Notes: generated from the letters alone by a model not told the origin. A DNA stretch of 64,000 bases from Clostridium beijerinckii (GCF_018223745.1 NZ_CP073653.1:2260001-2324000); one strand, 5' to 3'; numbered from the stretch's first letter, positions 45,000-54,460 are shown. Made by a program: numbers and translations.

Positions 45000-45175
45000 C
45001 TGTAACACTCCCGCTTCTATAAGCGGGAGATAAGTGAGAATCCAAATCTTGTATTTGGTTAATCGAATTTATACAAATCACATTAGTGATTTGTGAAACA
45101 GCGGCACGACCCTAGATAAGTTCAACTAAGATTCAGATGGAGATCAAACTCCACCTGAATCAAGTTTCACTTGAT
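45000..45175 (-). repeat. IS605-like end / structured repeat, copy 2
   Basis: On the minus strand: a hairpin GATTCAGGTGGAGTTTGATC paired with the following CTCCATCTGAATC, then GTTGAACTTATCTAGGGTCG and TGCCGCTGTTTC, a small hairpin ACAAATCAC/GTGATTTGT, and a closing hairpin CTCCCGCTTatagAAGCGGGAG followed by TGTTACAGCGGC. The first parts recur at 14380-14512. Such a series ends IS605-type elements and can overlap the TnpB guide RNA. Confidence 0.5.
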
Positions 45176-45341
45176 TTGATAGTGCCTTACTCATTTAATC
45201 TTGTGTTCGATTATAACAAATATGTTATCAAACTTCAATAAATAACTATTAGATATAATATACTTAACATGTTAAAATTATATCAAACAATCATTAAAAT
45301 TATGAAGTTATGAAATTTTGAAATACAGGAAGGGGATTACT

Positions 45342-45941
45342 ATGAAGTATTTAGCAATTGTAGGCACTAACTCAGACGTGTCAACTAATCGTATGCTGCT
45401 TCAATTTATGCAAAAGCATTTTTCGAGTGAGGCAGAGATAGAACTATATGAAATTAAGGATTTACCTGCCTTTAATGAACCAGAGGATTCTGATATTCCT
45501 CAAAAGGTAGCAGAATTATCTGATAAAATTTTAAAAGCAGATGGAGTAATAATAGCAACTCCAGAGTATGATCATGCCATACCTGCAGTTTTAAAGAGTG
45601 CTCTTGAATGGATTAGTTACACTAGTCAGGCACTTACTGACAAACCTGTTTTAATAGTGGGGGCTTCTTTTGGTACACTTGGTTCTTCTCGTGCACAGGC
45701 GCATCTTAGACAAATACTTGATTCACCTGAGCTTGCTGCAAGAATCATGCCAAGTAGTGAATTCCTTTTAGGAAAATCACAGGGGGCATTTGATAGCGCA
45801 GGAAATCTTATCTATTCAGATAAGTTATCAGAGCTTGATGAAATTTTCAGAGAGTTTCTTTTATTTACAGATATTACATCAAAACTTTTAGCAGAAAAAG
45901 TTTTACATAAAAAAGTTAAAAAATTCACTTGGGAAGAGTAG
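45342..45941 (+). CDS. NAD(P)H-dependent FMN reductase
   Basis: A 199-residue flavodoxin-fold reductase: [12 protein letters not shown] opening, [19 protein letters not shown] and the [13 protein letters not shown] helix. It matches the FMN_red family and is closely similar to the first 185 residues of the next gene. GGAAGGGGATTACT precedes ATG 45342. It starts the operon with the flavoprotein 14 bases downstream and probably supplies reduced flavin electrons to it, as CrdA-like partners do. Divergent LysR is the likely regulator. Confidence 0.9.
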   Translation: MKYLAIVGTNSDVSTNRMLLQFMQKHFSSEAEIELYEIKDLPAFNEPEDSDIPQKVAELSDKILKADGVIIATPEYDHAIPAVLKSALEWISYTSQALTDKPVLIVGASFGTLGSSRAQAHLRQILDSPELAARIMPSSEFLLGKSQGAFDSAGNLIYSDKLSELDEIFREFLLFTDITSKLLAEKVLHKKVKKFTWEE

Positions 45942-45955
45942 GAGGCTTAATATCA

Positions 45956-48379
45956 ATGAAATTTATAGCAATTGTTGGAACTAGTGCAAAAAGATCATAT
46001 AATCGTAAACTCCTTCAGTTTATGAAAAAATATTTTGAGTCAAAGGCAGAAATAGAAATACTTGAGATTACTGATGTTCCTATGTTTAATCAATCTGATA
46101 ATCAGTCCTCAAGTGAAGTTATACAGATGTTCAATAATAAGATTACAGCAAGTGATGGTGTTATTATAGCTACTCCTGAGTATAATCACTCAATACCATC
46201 TAGTCTTAAAAGCTTAATTGAATGGCTAAGCTTTGATCTTCATCCACTTGCTGGTAAACCAGTAATGATACTTGGCGCATCTCTTGATGTTCAAGGTTCT
46301 TCACGTGCACAATTGCATCTTCGTCAAATCCTAGATGCACCAGGTGTTGATGCAAATGTAATGCCAGGATATGAATTTTTACTTGGAAGTGCAAATAAAG
46401 CATTTGATGAGGAAGGTAATCTAAATAATGAAAGAACTATAGACTTCTTAGAAATATGCTTCCTACGCTTTATGCGTTTTGCAAAGATTTCAAATCAGCT
46501 TAATGAAGAAGAAGAGTTTACCTTTAACCCAGGAGTATATGAGGTAGATGCAATAGGTCATAGTGGAAGTCTTCCAATGAAAGTATCTTTTAGTGAGAAC
46601 AGAATAGAAAGTATAGATATAAATACAGATGGCGAGACAGAAGGACTTGCAGATGTAGTTTTTGTAAGAATACCAGATAAAATAATTGAAGGACAGACAT
46701 TAAATGTTGATGCTCTTTCAGGTGCTTCTGAAACTAGTAATGCTGTACTAGACGGTGTAGCTAAAGCAGTTAAGCTTGCAGGAGTTAACCCTGACATACT
46801 TAAGAGACGTCCAAAACCTGCTAGCAGTCTTATAAAAGAAGACGAAGAATATACTTGTGATGTAGTAGTCGTAGGTGGAGGTGGCGCTGGATTAAGTGCA
46901 GCTGCAACAGCGCTACAAAATGGTAAAAGTGCTATTGTTCTTGAGAAATACCCAGCAGTAGGTGGAAACACCATACGTTCAGGTGGTCCTATCAATGCTG
47001 CAGATCCAGAGTGGCAGATGCAGTTTGAAGAAAATAAAGGAGAAAGACATACAATTGAAGAGCTACTAGATACAGATGAGAGCTTAATTCATCCAGAATA
47101 CATAGATGATTTCCGTGCACTTAGAGAAGAGTTTTCTGCTTATAAGGAAAAGTTTGGAACACAAAAGGGACATCTATTTGACTCTCCACTACTTCACAGA
47201 ATGCAAACATATTTTGGTGGTAAAAGAACTGACCTTAATGGCAACACAATATACGGCCAATATGACCTAGTAAAGATACTTACAGACAGAGCATTAGAAA
47301 GTGTTAAATGGCTAGAAGATATAGGGGTTGAGTATGATAAGAGCATAGTGTTTGCTCCTGTTGGTGCACTTTGGCGTCGTGGTCATAAACCTACAAAAAG
47401 CCATGGTTCATCATTTATACTTGCACTAACAAAATATGTACAAGATAACTCAGGAAAAATCATTACTGATAGCCCTGTAAAAGAATTCATCATAGAAGAT
47501 GGTGAAATAAAAGGAGTTATAGCAACTGGTGTCAATGGCCAAAAGATAACTGTTCATGCAAAAGCAGTAGTCCTTGCAAGTGGTGGTTTTGGTGCGAACA
47601 CAAAGATGCTGAAAGAATACAACACTTACTGGAGTGAAATAGCTGATGATGTAAAAACTACTAATTCATATGCTATGACTGGTGATGGAATATTACTTGG
47701 TAAAACTGTAGGTGCAGCACTTACAGGAATGGGCTTTACTCAAATGATGCCTGTAGCTGATCCTGAAACTGGTGAATTATTCAGTGGAGTTCAAGTACCT
47801 CCTGAAAACTTTGTAATGGTAAATAAAGAAGGAAAAAGATTTATTAATGAATTCTCTGGAAGAGATGTTTTAACAAAAGCTGCTATTGACCAAGGTGGTT
47901 TATTCTACCTTATAGCTGATGATGAAATAAAGAAAACTGCAGCTAATACAAGTCAAGAAAAGTTAGACCGTCAGGTAGAAGCTGGTACTTTATTTAGAGC
48001 CGATACCCTAGAAGAGCTAGCAGTAAAAGTTGGAATGGACCCTGCAGTTCTTGTAGACACAATTAATAAATATAATTCATATGTAGATGCTGGTTTTGAT
48101 CCTGAATTCCATAAGGATACATTTAGCTTAAAAGTAGAGAAAGCACCGTTTTATGCTACTCCAAGAAAGCCAGCAGTTCATCATACAATGGGTGGGCTTA
48201 AGATAGACACTAAAGCTCATGTATTAGATGAAAATGATAAACCAATTAAAAATCTTTATGCTGCTGGAGAAGTTGCTGGAGGTATCCATGCAGGTAACCG
48301 TCTTGGCGGTAATGCATTAACTGATATATTTACCTTCGGAAGAATTGCTGGTAAAACTGCAGTTGATGAAATGAAATAG
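45956..48379 (+). CDS. Fused FMN-reductase / FMN-bind / FAD fumarate-reductase-like flavoprotein
   Basis: An 807-residue three-domain protein. Residues 1-185 are an FMN_red domain. Residues 190-275 are an FMN_bind domain with the flavinylation motif D252-ALSGA-S258, where ApbE would attach FMN to S258. From about 300 an FAD_binding_2 domain begins ([20 protein letters not shown]) with fumarate-reductase-type active-site stretches [26 protein letters not shown] and [13 protein letters not shown]. No signal peptide is present, so it is cytoplasmic. The layout matches soluble NADH-dependent reductases of fumarate, acrylate, cinnamate or urocanate. AGGAGG lies upstream of ATG 45956. Confidence 0.9.
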   Translation: MKFIAIVGTSAKRSYNRKLLQFMKKYFESKAEIEILEITDVPMFNQSDNQSSSEVIQMFNNKITASDGVIIATPEYNHSIPSSLKSLIEWLSFDLHPLAGKPVMILGASLDVQGSSRAQLHLRQILDAPGVDANVMPGYEFLLGSANKAFDEEGNLNNERTIDFLEICFLRFMRFAKISNQLNEEEEFTFNPGVYEVDAIGHSGSLPMKVSFSENRIESIDINTDGETEGLADVVFVRIPDKIIEGQTLNVDALSGASETSNAVLDGVAKAVKLAGVNPDILKRRPKPASSLIKEDEEYTCDVVVVGGGGAGLSAAATALQNGKSAIVLEKYPAVGGNTIRSGGPINAADPEWQMQFEENKGERHTIEELLDTDESLIHPEYIDDFRALREEFSAYKEKFGTQKGHLFDSPLLHRMQTYFGGKRTDLNGNTIYGQYDLVKILTDRALESVKWLEDIGVEYDKSIVFAPVGALWRRGHKPTKSHGSSFILALTKYVQDNSGKIITDSPVKEFIIEDGEIKGVIATGVNGQKITVHAKAVVLASGGFGANTKMLKEYNTYWSEIADDVKTTNSYAMTGDGILLGKTVGAALTGMGFTQMMPVADPETGELFSGVQVPPENFVMVNKEGKRFINEFSGRDVLTKAAIDQGGLFYLIADDEIKKTAANTSQEKLDRQVEAGTLFRADTLEELAVKVGMDPAVLVDTINKYNSYVDAGFDPEFHKDTFSLKVEKAPFYATPRKPAVHHTMGGLKIDTKAHVLDENDKPIKNLYAAGEVAGGIHAGNRLGGNALTDIFTFGRIAGKTAVDEMK

Positions 48380-48445
48380 TTAATCTCCATCAAATAATCT
48401 ATCATCTAGTATGATAAAATTCTAAATACCAAGATTTGAAATTTT

Positions 48446-48492
48446 TAGCCTTCGACATTTCTGATAGGAATGTTGAGGGCTTAAATTTTTTG
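48446..48492 (+). terminator. Terminator of the flavoprotein operon
   Basis: TTTTAGCCTTCgACATT pairs with AATGTtGAGGGCTtAAA, followed by a T-run. Confidence 0.75.
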
Positions 48493-48500
48493 TATTCAAC

Positions 48501-48548
48501 GCCTAGTACCCCCGGGGGTAGTTACACAAACTGGAAGTTTCTGTTTTT
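48501..48548. repeat. GC-rich double-hairpin repeat, copy 1
   Basis: GCCTAGTACCCCCGGGGGTA contains a self-complementary C5G5 core; ACAcAAACTgGAAGTTTcTG follows with a second stem and TTTTT. Copy 2 is at 51572-51621. The GC block stands out sharply in this AT-rich genome. Confidence 0.65.
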
Positions 48549-48691
48549 ATAATGATGGAGTAAGTGAAGATGCATTAATTCAAAAAGAGCAGTAAATTGA
48601 AACCTAAACATGGATAAATACTATTATAGTATATATTTATGATTAGATTCATTTTATTATAGGACCTATTGCTTTCAGCCTTCATTAGCTA

Positions 48692-48940
48692 TGTGTTGTA
48701 ATAACAAGCCAAGCTATAGCTAAATCTACTGTACTTACAGAGGTATTTAAATCAGGATGTATGAAACAGTATATTCTAAACCATATTGCAATATATATTC
48801 TAAAGAATATGTGCCTAAAATGCGCGCTGAGAATGATTTTAGATAGTAAATCTGAAATAGCATTGCTAATAGATTTATTTGAACATTATTTAGTTAGAAC
48901 ATTAATGAATGTAAAATTTCCTAGAGGGAAAACGTATTAA
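48692..48940 (+). pseudogene. Unrecognised gene remnant
   Basis: An open frame without a start reads SQAIAKSTVLTEVFKSGCMK, then a Cys-containing helix ILKNMCLKCALRM and ends FPRGKTY. It looks like the C-terminal part of a lost gene. I do not know the family. Confidence 0.3.
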
Positions 48941-49048
48941 TTCTGATAATATGTTTAAAAAAATTTAGAGGTTTATAGTAGTAATTCATTTGAATAAAGA
49001 GAAAGTTTAAAATAAGTTATTATAGTCGTTTGTTAGTAATCTTTTAAA

Positions 49049-49102
49049 TTGACATTCAAAATTTAGCGTGTTATAATTTTAATAGTTAGCTGGCTAACTA
49101 TT
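49049..49102 (+). promoter_or_regulatory. Promoter and palindromic operator of the marR operon
   Basis: TTGACA (49049-49054) and TATAAT (49072-49077) are 17 bases apart. AATAGTTAGCTGGCTAACTATT at 49081-49102 is a perfect palindrome over the start region, as expected for MarR autoregulation. Confidence 0.85.
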
Positions 49103-49118
49103 AAAAAGGAGATTATTT

Positions 49119-49643
49119 ATGGATAACTTTACTTTTATTGATCGTCCTGATAATCAGCGTTTACAGTTGATGAAAGCTGTTTATTCAGAATTAAATTCAG
49201 ATATTGTCAAATTATTCATTGATTTTCAATGGACATATCGTAATATGCAAAAACAATATGATTATGCTCTTGATAAGAACGATTTAAGTGAATCAAGATT
49301 TATTATTTTGATGTTTCTATATCAGGCTCCAAACCAAACATTGTTGCCTTCAGTTATTTCGGAGAAATTGGGAGCCACTCGTGCAACAGTTAGCAAATTA
49401 TTAAAAGCAATGGAGATGAAGGGTTGGATTATAAAAAGTACATCCACTACAGATAAACGTTCATTATCCGTCCAACTTACTGAAACAGGAAATCATGTTT
49501 TAGAGAAATTTTTACCAGAAAACTTTAGCATCGTTAACAATTTGCTGGGGAGTCTGTCTAGTGAAGAAATTCAGCAACTCTCAAATTTATTAAAAAAAAT
49601 TAATGACAGCACTCAAAAATATACCCAAGAAAAGGAGAAATAA
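49119..49643 (+). CDS. MarR-family regulator
   Basis: A 174-residue winged-helix regulator: SVISEKLGATRATVSKLLKA is the recognition helix region and SSTTDKRSLSVQLTETG the wing. Length is normal. AAAAAGGAGATTATTT precedes the ATG, right behind a consensus promoter with a palindromic operator. The rhodanese-like gene begins three bases after its stop, so both are one transcript. A sensor of oxidants, sulfur species or phenolics is plausible. Confidence 0.92.
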   Translation: MDNFTFIDRPDNQRLQLMKAVYSELNSDIVKLFIDFQWTYRNMQKQYDYALDKNDLSESRFIILMFLYQAPNQTLLPSVISEKLGATRATVSKLLKAMEMKGWIIKSTSTTDKRSLSVQLTETGNHVLEKFLPENFSIVNNLLGSLSSEEIQQLSNLLKKINDSTQKYTQEKEK

Positions 49644-49646
49644 AAG

Positions 49647-50012
49647 ATGCAAACAAAAAAAATCGAATTATTAGAAACATTCCTTAGCTTATATATAAAT
49701 CATTTTACTGTGTTAGAGAACATTGGAAAGGAAGATTCGCCATATGTCATATTAGACGTTCGTAATGCTCCGGCACAGGTAAAAAAAGACCAAATAAAAG
49801 GTGCTATTGCAATGCCAGCAAAAGAATTAGGAAACCATTTAGATGAATTAGATAAAAGCAAAACGTATGTTGTATATGATTGGACTGCTGGTACCACGCT
49901 TGGAAAAACAGCATTACTTATTTTATTATCAGAAGGTTTTGAAGCTTATGAGCTTGCAGGAGCACTTGAGGGTTGGAAAGGAATGAACCTTCCTATTGAA
50001 GCATTAGAATAA
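49647..50012 (+). CDS. Rhodanese-like protein lacking the catalytic cysteine
   Basis: A 121-residue rhodanese-fold domain: VILDVRNAPAQVKKDQIKGA is the CH2A motif and AYELAGALEGWKGMNLPIE the CH2B end. The active-site loop, normally Y-C-W-T-x-x, here reads VVYDWTAGTT, so the cysteine is replaced by D78. It cannot act as a normal sulfurtransferase and may bind or sense instead. It follows marR by three bases (GAAAAGGAGAAATAAAAG ribosome site) and is followed by IS3 copy 2. Confidence 0.85.
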   Translation: MQTKKIELLETFLSLYINHFTVLENIGKEDSPYVILDVRNAPAQVKKDQIKGAIAMPAKELGNHLDELDKSKTYVVYDWTAGTTLGKTALLILLSEGFEAYELAGALEGWKGMNLPIEALE

Positions 50013-50092
50013 GAATGAAGAATTTTAATTTATTTAAAAAGAGCAATTAACAAAATAAAATGGTTCCTATGTCAAGGACATTTTGAAAAAGG

Positions 50093-51013
50093 CTAGGCAG
50101 CTATGAGCTGGTTTCTGTATTGTACAGGAGCCAGCTTTTTAAGTCCCCACTGATATCTATAATTATTATAATACTCCATATAGTTATCAATTGAAGCTTC
50201 TAATTCTTCAAATGTTGAACAACTTTTTAAGTCAATTTCATCTTTCATATGACCAAAAAATGATTCCTGCGGGGCATTATCCCAACAATTTCCGCGCCTA
50301 GACATAGACTGACCAATTTTATATTTTTTAAGAAGTTTTTGAAATCTAGGACTAGTATAATGAACTCCTTGATCCGAATGAATAAAGGCATCTTTATTTA
50401 GTAAATTTTTGTGATTTTTCATCAACTTTTTAATAGTTTCGGTAGCTATATCTAATGTAAGGCTATTGGAAAGCTGATATGAAAGAATTTCATTTGTTGA
50501 AGCATCTTTAATAGTTGACAAATAAGCCCTATTGGATGCTCCATATGTTAAATAAGTTATATCTGTTAATAAAACTTTTCCGACCAAATCTTGCTTGAAT
50601 TCTCTATTTAAAATATTAGGTACAACAGTATGCTCATGAGTAGCTTTCATCATTCTACGATAAGGGTTAGCTTTTCTAATTGGGCACTCAATATTATATT
50701 TTCTCATGATTCGTTGTATACATTTTCGATTTATTATAAGATTAAATTCATTCTCTAACACCATTTTTATAGAACGAGAACCTTTCTTGTAGCCCCTATG
50801 ATTAAATGCTTTAAGAATGATATCCTTCAATTCTAAATCCTTTTCTTCTCTACGATTACGTTTGCCTGTTGATTTTAAATAATTATAATAGCCTGATCTA
50901 GATACTAAAGCTACTTCGCATAAATGTGAAACCATATTTTTATAGTTATATGTCAAAATTATATGTTGTATTATTACAAAGATTGATGATGCACTTAGTT
51001 TACTATTTTTCAC
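50093..51013 (-). CDS. IS3-family transposase OrfB (copy 2)
   Basis: Protein identical to the product at 39704-40624: integrase core with the D, D and E of TDITYL, HSDQGVHY and NAPQESFFGH. The one base change I noticed (TGC to TGT in NCWDN) is silent. It begins at the GTG within the orfA stop. Confidence 0.95.
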   Translation of the reverse strand: MKNSKLSASSIFVIIQHIILTYNYKNMVSHLCEVALVSRSGYYNYLKSTGKRNRREEKDLELKDIILKAFNHRGYKKGSRSIKMVLENEFNLIINRKCIQRIMRKYNIECPIRKANPYRRMMKATHEHTVVPNILNREFKQDLVGKVLLTDITYLTYGASNRAYLSTIKDASTNEILSYQLSNSLTLDIATETIKKLMKNHKNLLNKDAFIHSDQGVHYTSPRFQKLLKKYKIGQSMSRRGNCWDNAPQESFFGHMKDEIDLKSCSTFEELEASIDNYMEYYNNYRYQWGLKKLAPVQYRNQLIAA

Positions 51014-51423
51014 CTGCCTTTCTTGCAGCTCGATTTTTTTAATAGTTCTGCCTCAGCTTTCCAATAAGCAATTTCTGCATCCTTTTTGGCTATTATTTCT
51101 TCAACGGTTAGTTCACGTTTAAGTGGACGACCACTGTTTAATTTTCTAGAATCTCTTAGACCAAGCTCTCCTGATTCATTATAAGCATTACGCCATCTTT
51201 TACTTGCACACCAAATTCTATTATTTCCAATAACATCTATATCAAATTCAGCATCTTGAAAAATATGAATAGGTAGTTTTCCCTTGCTACGCTCAGCGAT
51301 AAACAATATTTTAAATTCATCTGTATATGTAATTCCACGTTTACTTACAGATTTAACATATCTATTTTTTGATAAACTTTTAATTTCTTCATCTGAAAAT
51401 AATTTTTTACTCATTCTTTTCAC
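51010..51423 (-). CDS. IS3-family transposase OrfA (copy 2)
   Basis: Protein identical to the product at 40621-41034: HTH domain plus leucine-zipper-like tail, extended into OrfB by frameshifting. Intact. Confidence 0.93.
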   Translation of the reverse strand: MKRMSKKLFSDEEIKSLSKNRYVKSVSKRGITYTDEFKILFIAERSKGKLPIHIFQDAEFDIDVIGNNRIWCASKRWRNAYNESGELGLRDSRKLNSGRPLKRELTVEEIIAKKDAEIAYWKAEAELLKKSSCKKGR

Positions 51424-51571
51424 AACCTTACTATATTTCTTCTTATCTTTTATTGTACAAAAAAAGAACCTATTGAAATAGTCTTTTTTTAGTGTCTATT
51501 TCATAGGTTCCATTTTAAAAGTTAGCTGCTCTTTTTTTAGTTATTTGTATGAAGGTGAACCACTTGGGCCT

Positions 51572-51621
51572 GCCTAGTACCCCCCCCGGGGGTCGTTACA
51601 GAAACTGGAAGTTTCTGTTTT
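51572..51621. repeat. GC-rich double-hairpin repeat, copy 2
   Basis: GCCTAGTAC, then C and G runs (8 C and 5 G), then GTTACAGAAACTGGAAGTTT CTG with TTTT, split here only for length. Same order as 48501-48548. Its T-run touches the first codon of the transaldolase remnant. Confidence 0.65.
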
Positions 51622-51977
51622 ATGGCTACAGCTGTATATACATCAAAGCAAGCATTTATTGCAGCTAAGGCAGGGACAAGATTACAGCACCATACGTAAA
51701 TAGAGTAGATAATATGGGGGCAGATGGTGTACAAGTTTCAAAAGATATTCATGATATGCTTAAAATTAATAACTTAAATGCTGATGTATTAGCAGCAAGT
51801 TTTAAAAATTCACAACAAGTCCTAAATTTATGTAAACATGAGATTGGATCTGTTACAGCGGCACCTGATGTAATAGATGGGTTAATTAAAAATGATGCAA
51901 CAATTAGTGCAGTAGACGTATTTACTAAAGATTTCTATAGTTTAGTTGGTGAAGGAAATACAATGGAAAATTTATAG
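51622..51977 (+). pseudogene. Transaldolase / fructose-6-phosphate aldolase remnant
   Basis: MATAVYTSKQAFIAAKAG continues after a frameshift near 51675 as ITAPYVNRVDNMGADGVQVS and later VLAASFKNSQQVLNL and AVDVFTKDFYSLVGEGNTME. This is the C-terminal half of the TalC/FSA family (about 215 residues when whole). The N-terminal half, including the Schiff-base region upstream, is missing; the GC-rich repeat stands where it should be. Confidence 0.75.
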
Positions 51978-52011
51978 TTAATTTCTTAAAAAATTAATAA
52001 ATAACTAAGAC

Positions 52012-52060
52012 TTGGCTATTTCAAAATAGGAATTTAATTTTAATTTTGAAATAGCCTTTG
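52012..52060 (+). terminator. Terminator after the transaldolase remnant
   Basis: GGCTATTTCAAAAT pairs with ATTTTGAAATAGCC. It has a T-rich but not pure T tail. Confidence 0.7.
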
Positions 52061-52117
52061 GTATTTTATTAGATTAAATAGAAAGTACTAGTGAGTTATT
52101 GACTTAAATTTAATTTA

Positions 52118-52163
52118 TATATAAAATCAAATTTGTGCTTAAGAATTAGCTTGATTTTATATA
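52118..52163 (+). promoter_or_regulatory. Inverted repeat in the leader of the SEC-C gene
   Basis: TATATAAAATCAA and TTGATTTTATATA are perfect 13-bp arms around a 20-base loop, ending just before the ribosome site CAGAGGAGATAG. It could hide the site in RNA or be an operator. Confidence 0.5.
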
Positions 52164-52181
52164 CAGAGGAGATAGAATTAT

Positions 52182-53501
52182 TTGAAGAAAAAGAATGATT
52201 ATAATAAACAAATAAAAAATGGAGAAGAAAATACAGGTAAATGCATTGAGATGAAAAAGTGCAATGAAGAGGAAATAGAAAATAATAAATGCAAAAACTG
52301 TGGAGAACAAGCAAGTTATTTTAGTGATGAAAATAATGGTTGGCTATGTGAGGATTGCAGGAGCATAGAAGATGGGTTAGATAAACTTGCTGATAAAATA
52401 GAGAAAAAGCTAAGTAAAAGAGTTTATTCTTTTGATTTAAATGAATTAATAAATTGTTTATCTAAAGATGAAATATATAATATAGCAAGAAATCTTGGAG
52501 TAAATAAGATATCAGGTTTAAATAAAGAAAAATTAATTGAAACATTACTTAAAGAATATAAGAATTTGGTTGAAAAAAGAGCTTTATTCTTTGACGAAGA
52601 AAGATATAAGATTTTAAAAAGTTATGTGGATAGCAAAGGTGTAAAACTTTTTGATGATATTGATGAAGAGGAAGCAGATAAGAGCGTATATTTTATACAG
52701 CAAGGAATGCTCTTTCCAATTGCAAAAGATGGGGTATCAATATTTTTAATGCCTGAAATAGTACAAGGATTAATCAAAGAAAGAAATAATCTTGAATATA
52801 GACGTAAAATAAAATTCAATAGTGAAATTATAAATATCTTTAGGGCAATGAATAAAGTATATGGTATTTTAAAACTAGAAGATGCTAAAGAGATAATAGA
52901 AAGATATTTTAATATAGAAAATTGTGAATTTGAAGAGTTAATTAGGGAGGCAACATATTACTACAATGAATATAGAGAAGAAGGAATATTTATTGTTAAT
53001 AATGAAATAGATAATTTTGAGGAACTATTAAAGGATATAGATACAGAAAAAGATTTGAGTTATGCCATGATTTCGAAAGAAGAATTATTAAATATGTTAG
53101 AAGAAAATTGGGTTTATAATAGTAAAGCAGGAAAAACTTTTTATAAAGAGTTTACTAATATGTTTAGAGTAGATAGAGACATGCTAATAGCTATGATGGA
53201 AGACTTGATTTTTGATGTTCAAGAAAATGAACCTAAAGATGCAGTAGATAAAATGATAGAATTAATTAATATTGAAAATGACGAAGCCAGATATGTTGCA
53301 TCTAGTATGATGAATAAATTTGTTAAGAAAATTAGGTTATGGAGATATAAGGGTTCAACCACTAATGAGATTAAATCAAATGTAGTTAGCTTAAAGGCAA
53401 ATAAGGATATAAAAAGAAATGATCCTTGTCCATGTGGTAGTTTAAAAAAATATAAAAAGTGTTGTGGTAAAGATGAGAAGGTTATTAATTTATTGGAATA
53501 A
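52182..53501 (+). CDS. SEC-C motif protein with N-terminal zinc ribbon
   Basis: A 439-residue protein. An N-terminal Cys4 ribbon (CKNCGEQ...WLCEDC, residues about 36-60) is followed by a short SAP/Rho-N-like helical segment (LSKDEIYNIARNLGVNK), a long alpha-helical region and a C-terminal SEC-C zinc motif (NDPCPCGSLKKYKKCCGK). SEC-C motifs bind zinc and can contact ribosomes or partner proteins, as in SecA. It starts with TTG 52182 after GAGGAGATAGAATTAT. The function is unknown. The 202-residue protein downstream may be related in role but has its own upstream region. Confidence 0.75.
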   Translation: MKKKNDYNKQIKNGEENTGKCIEMKKCNEEEIENNKCKNCGEQASYFSDENNGWLCEDCRSIEDGLDKLADKIEKKLSKRVYSFDLNELINCLSKDEIYNIARNLGVNKISGLNKEKLIETLLKEYKNLVEKRALFFDEERYKILKSYVDSKGVKLFDDIDEEEADKSVYFIQQGMLFPIAKDGVSIFLMPEIVQGLIKERNNLEYRRKIKFNSEIINIFRAMNKVYGILKLEDAKEIIERYFNIENCEFEELIREATYYYNEYREEGIFIVNNEIDNFEELLKDIDTEKDLSYAMISKEELLNMLEENWVYNSKAGKTFYKEFTNMFRVDRDMLIAMMEDLIFDVQENEPKDAVDKMIELINIENDEARYVASSMMNKFVKKIRLWRYKGSTTNEIKSNVVSLKANKDIKRNDPCPCGSLKKYKKCCGKDEKVINLLE

Positions 53502-53751
53502 TTATTAGATTACTTTAATTAAGGAAACAGAAATAAAATAACAAGTAAAGTATAAAAAATATACAAGTATAATTATTAGTTATTTTTTGACGGTTCCTTG
53601 TTAATTTTCAAGATATTATTCATTATAATTGCTCCTTTTATTTTATTGTGATAAAATTATCGCGTACCTTTATAATAATTTAATACAAATATTTTCACGA
53701 GTACAATTATTTTAATACATAGTATCTTAAAAGATACCAGGGAGTGTAAGC

Positions 53752-54360
53752 ATGGAAGAAAACTTAAGCTTAGAAAATTTAAATTCAGAAGAAATATGGG
53801 AAAAGTTATATAACAAAGAATTAAATTGTAAGAAGAACATTTTAGAATATATTGATATTGCTAAGATACTAAAAAAGGGTGAAGCTGACCCAGAAAAGAT
53901 TCAAGATACTTATAATTTTATCTATGATAATATTGAGAAGATGTCAGATAAAGTTAAACCGAATACTATTATGTATCTTCAAAATGAATTAAAAAATCAG
54001 TTTGGCAAATATGTAGTTGAAAAGGAGCCTAAAGAAGAAGATGCCTTTATAAAATTCTTTAAGGAGGCATACCCTGTAAAAGATAGAAGAAAAGATTTTA
54101 CTTGGGTTATGATGAATATCAATAACATAGTAGAAGAACAAATTTGGACTACATTAATTCACATTAACAGAGAATATATATGTAAAAGAATTAAATTAGA
54201 AGCTGAAGAAAAAGAAGCTATAATTAAAATGATAGAAAAGGTAATTAAAAAAGATAATATAAAATATATTAATCAAATAAAAAGTTTAGATAAAGTATTA
54301 AATAATTTAAATATTAAAATAGTAAATGACAAGGATAAATTCAAGGTTAAAAAATTATAA
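53752..54360 (+). CDS. Hypothetical protein
   Basis: A 202-residue, charged, mostly helical soluble protein that I do not recognise. There is no signal peptide or known motif. CAGGGAGTGTAAGC precedes the ATG. AGTATCTTaaAAGATACC, a near-perfect palindrome, overlaps the region just upstream of that site (53719-53738). A strong terminator follows, so it is monocistronic. Confidence 0.65.
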   Translation: MEENLSLENLNSEEIWEKLYNKELNCKKNILEYIDIAKILKKGEADPEKIQDTYNFIYDNIEKMSDKVKPNTIMYLQNELKNQFGKYVVEKEPKEEDAFIKFFKEAYPVKDRRKDFTWVMMNINNIVEEQIWTTLIHINREYICKRIKLEAEEKEAIIKMIEKVIKKDNIKYINQIKSLDKVLNNLNIKIVNDKDKFKVKKL

Positions 54361-54367
54361 TTATGTA

Positions 54368-54414
54368 AAAAGAATTTTAGTAATGCACAAGAGCATTGTT
54401 AAAATTCTTTTTTA
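54368..54414. terminator. Bidirectional terminator
   Basis: AAAGAATTTTA..AATGC pairs with GCATT..TAAAATTCTTT and ends in TTTTTT. Confidence 0.85.
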
Positions 54415-54460
54415 TTGATAAAGATTTTTAAAGCTGTAGTGATATTTTTTATGTGACAGC

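Larger units (their letters stand above)
50056..51517. mobile_element. IS3-family element, copy 2
   Basis: 1462 bp, same orientation as copy 1, offset 10,389 bases. AAA stands outside both ends (50053-50055 and 51518-51520), a 3-bp duplication distinct from copy 1. The copies therefore inserted independently or one has not moved since. Confidence 0.92.

Noticed and set aside
46558..46995. 145-codon minus-strand open frame
   Set aside because: It is antisense to the well-supported flavoprotein gene and has no ribosome site.
39664..51520. Composite transposon formed by the two IS3 copies
   Set aside because: Each copy has its own 3-bp target duplication (TAT, AAA), so the outer ends did not move as one unit.
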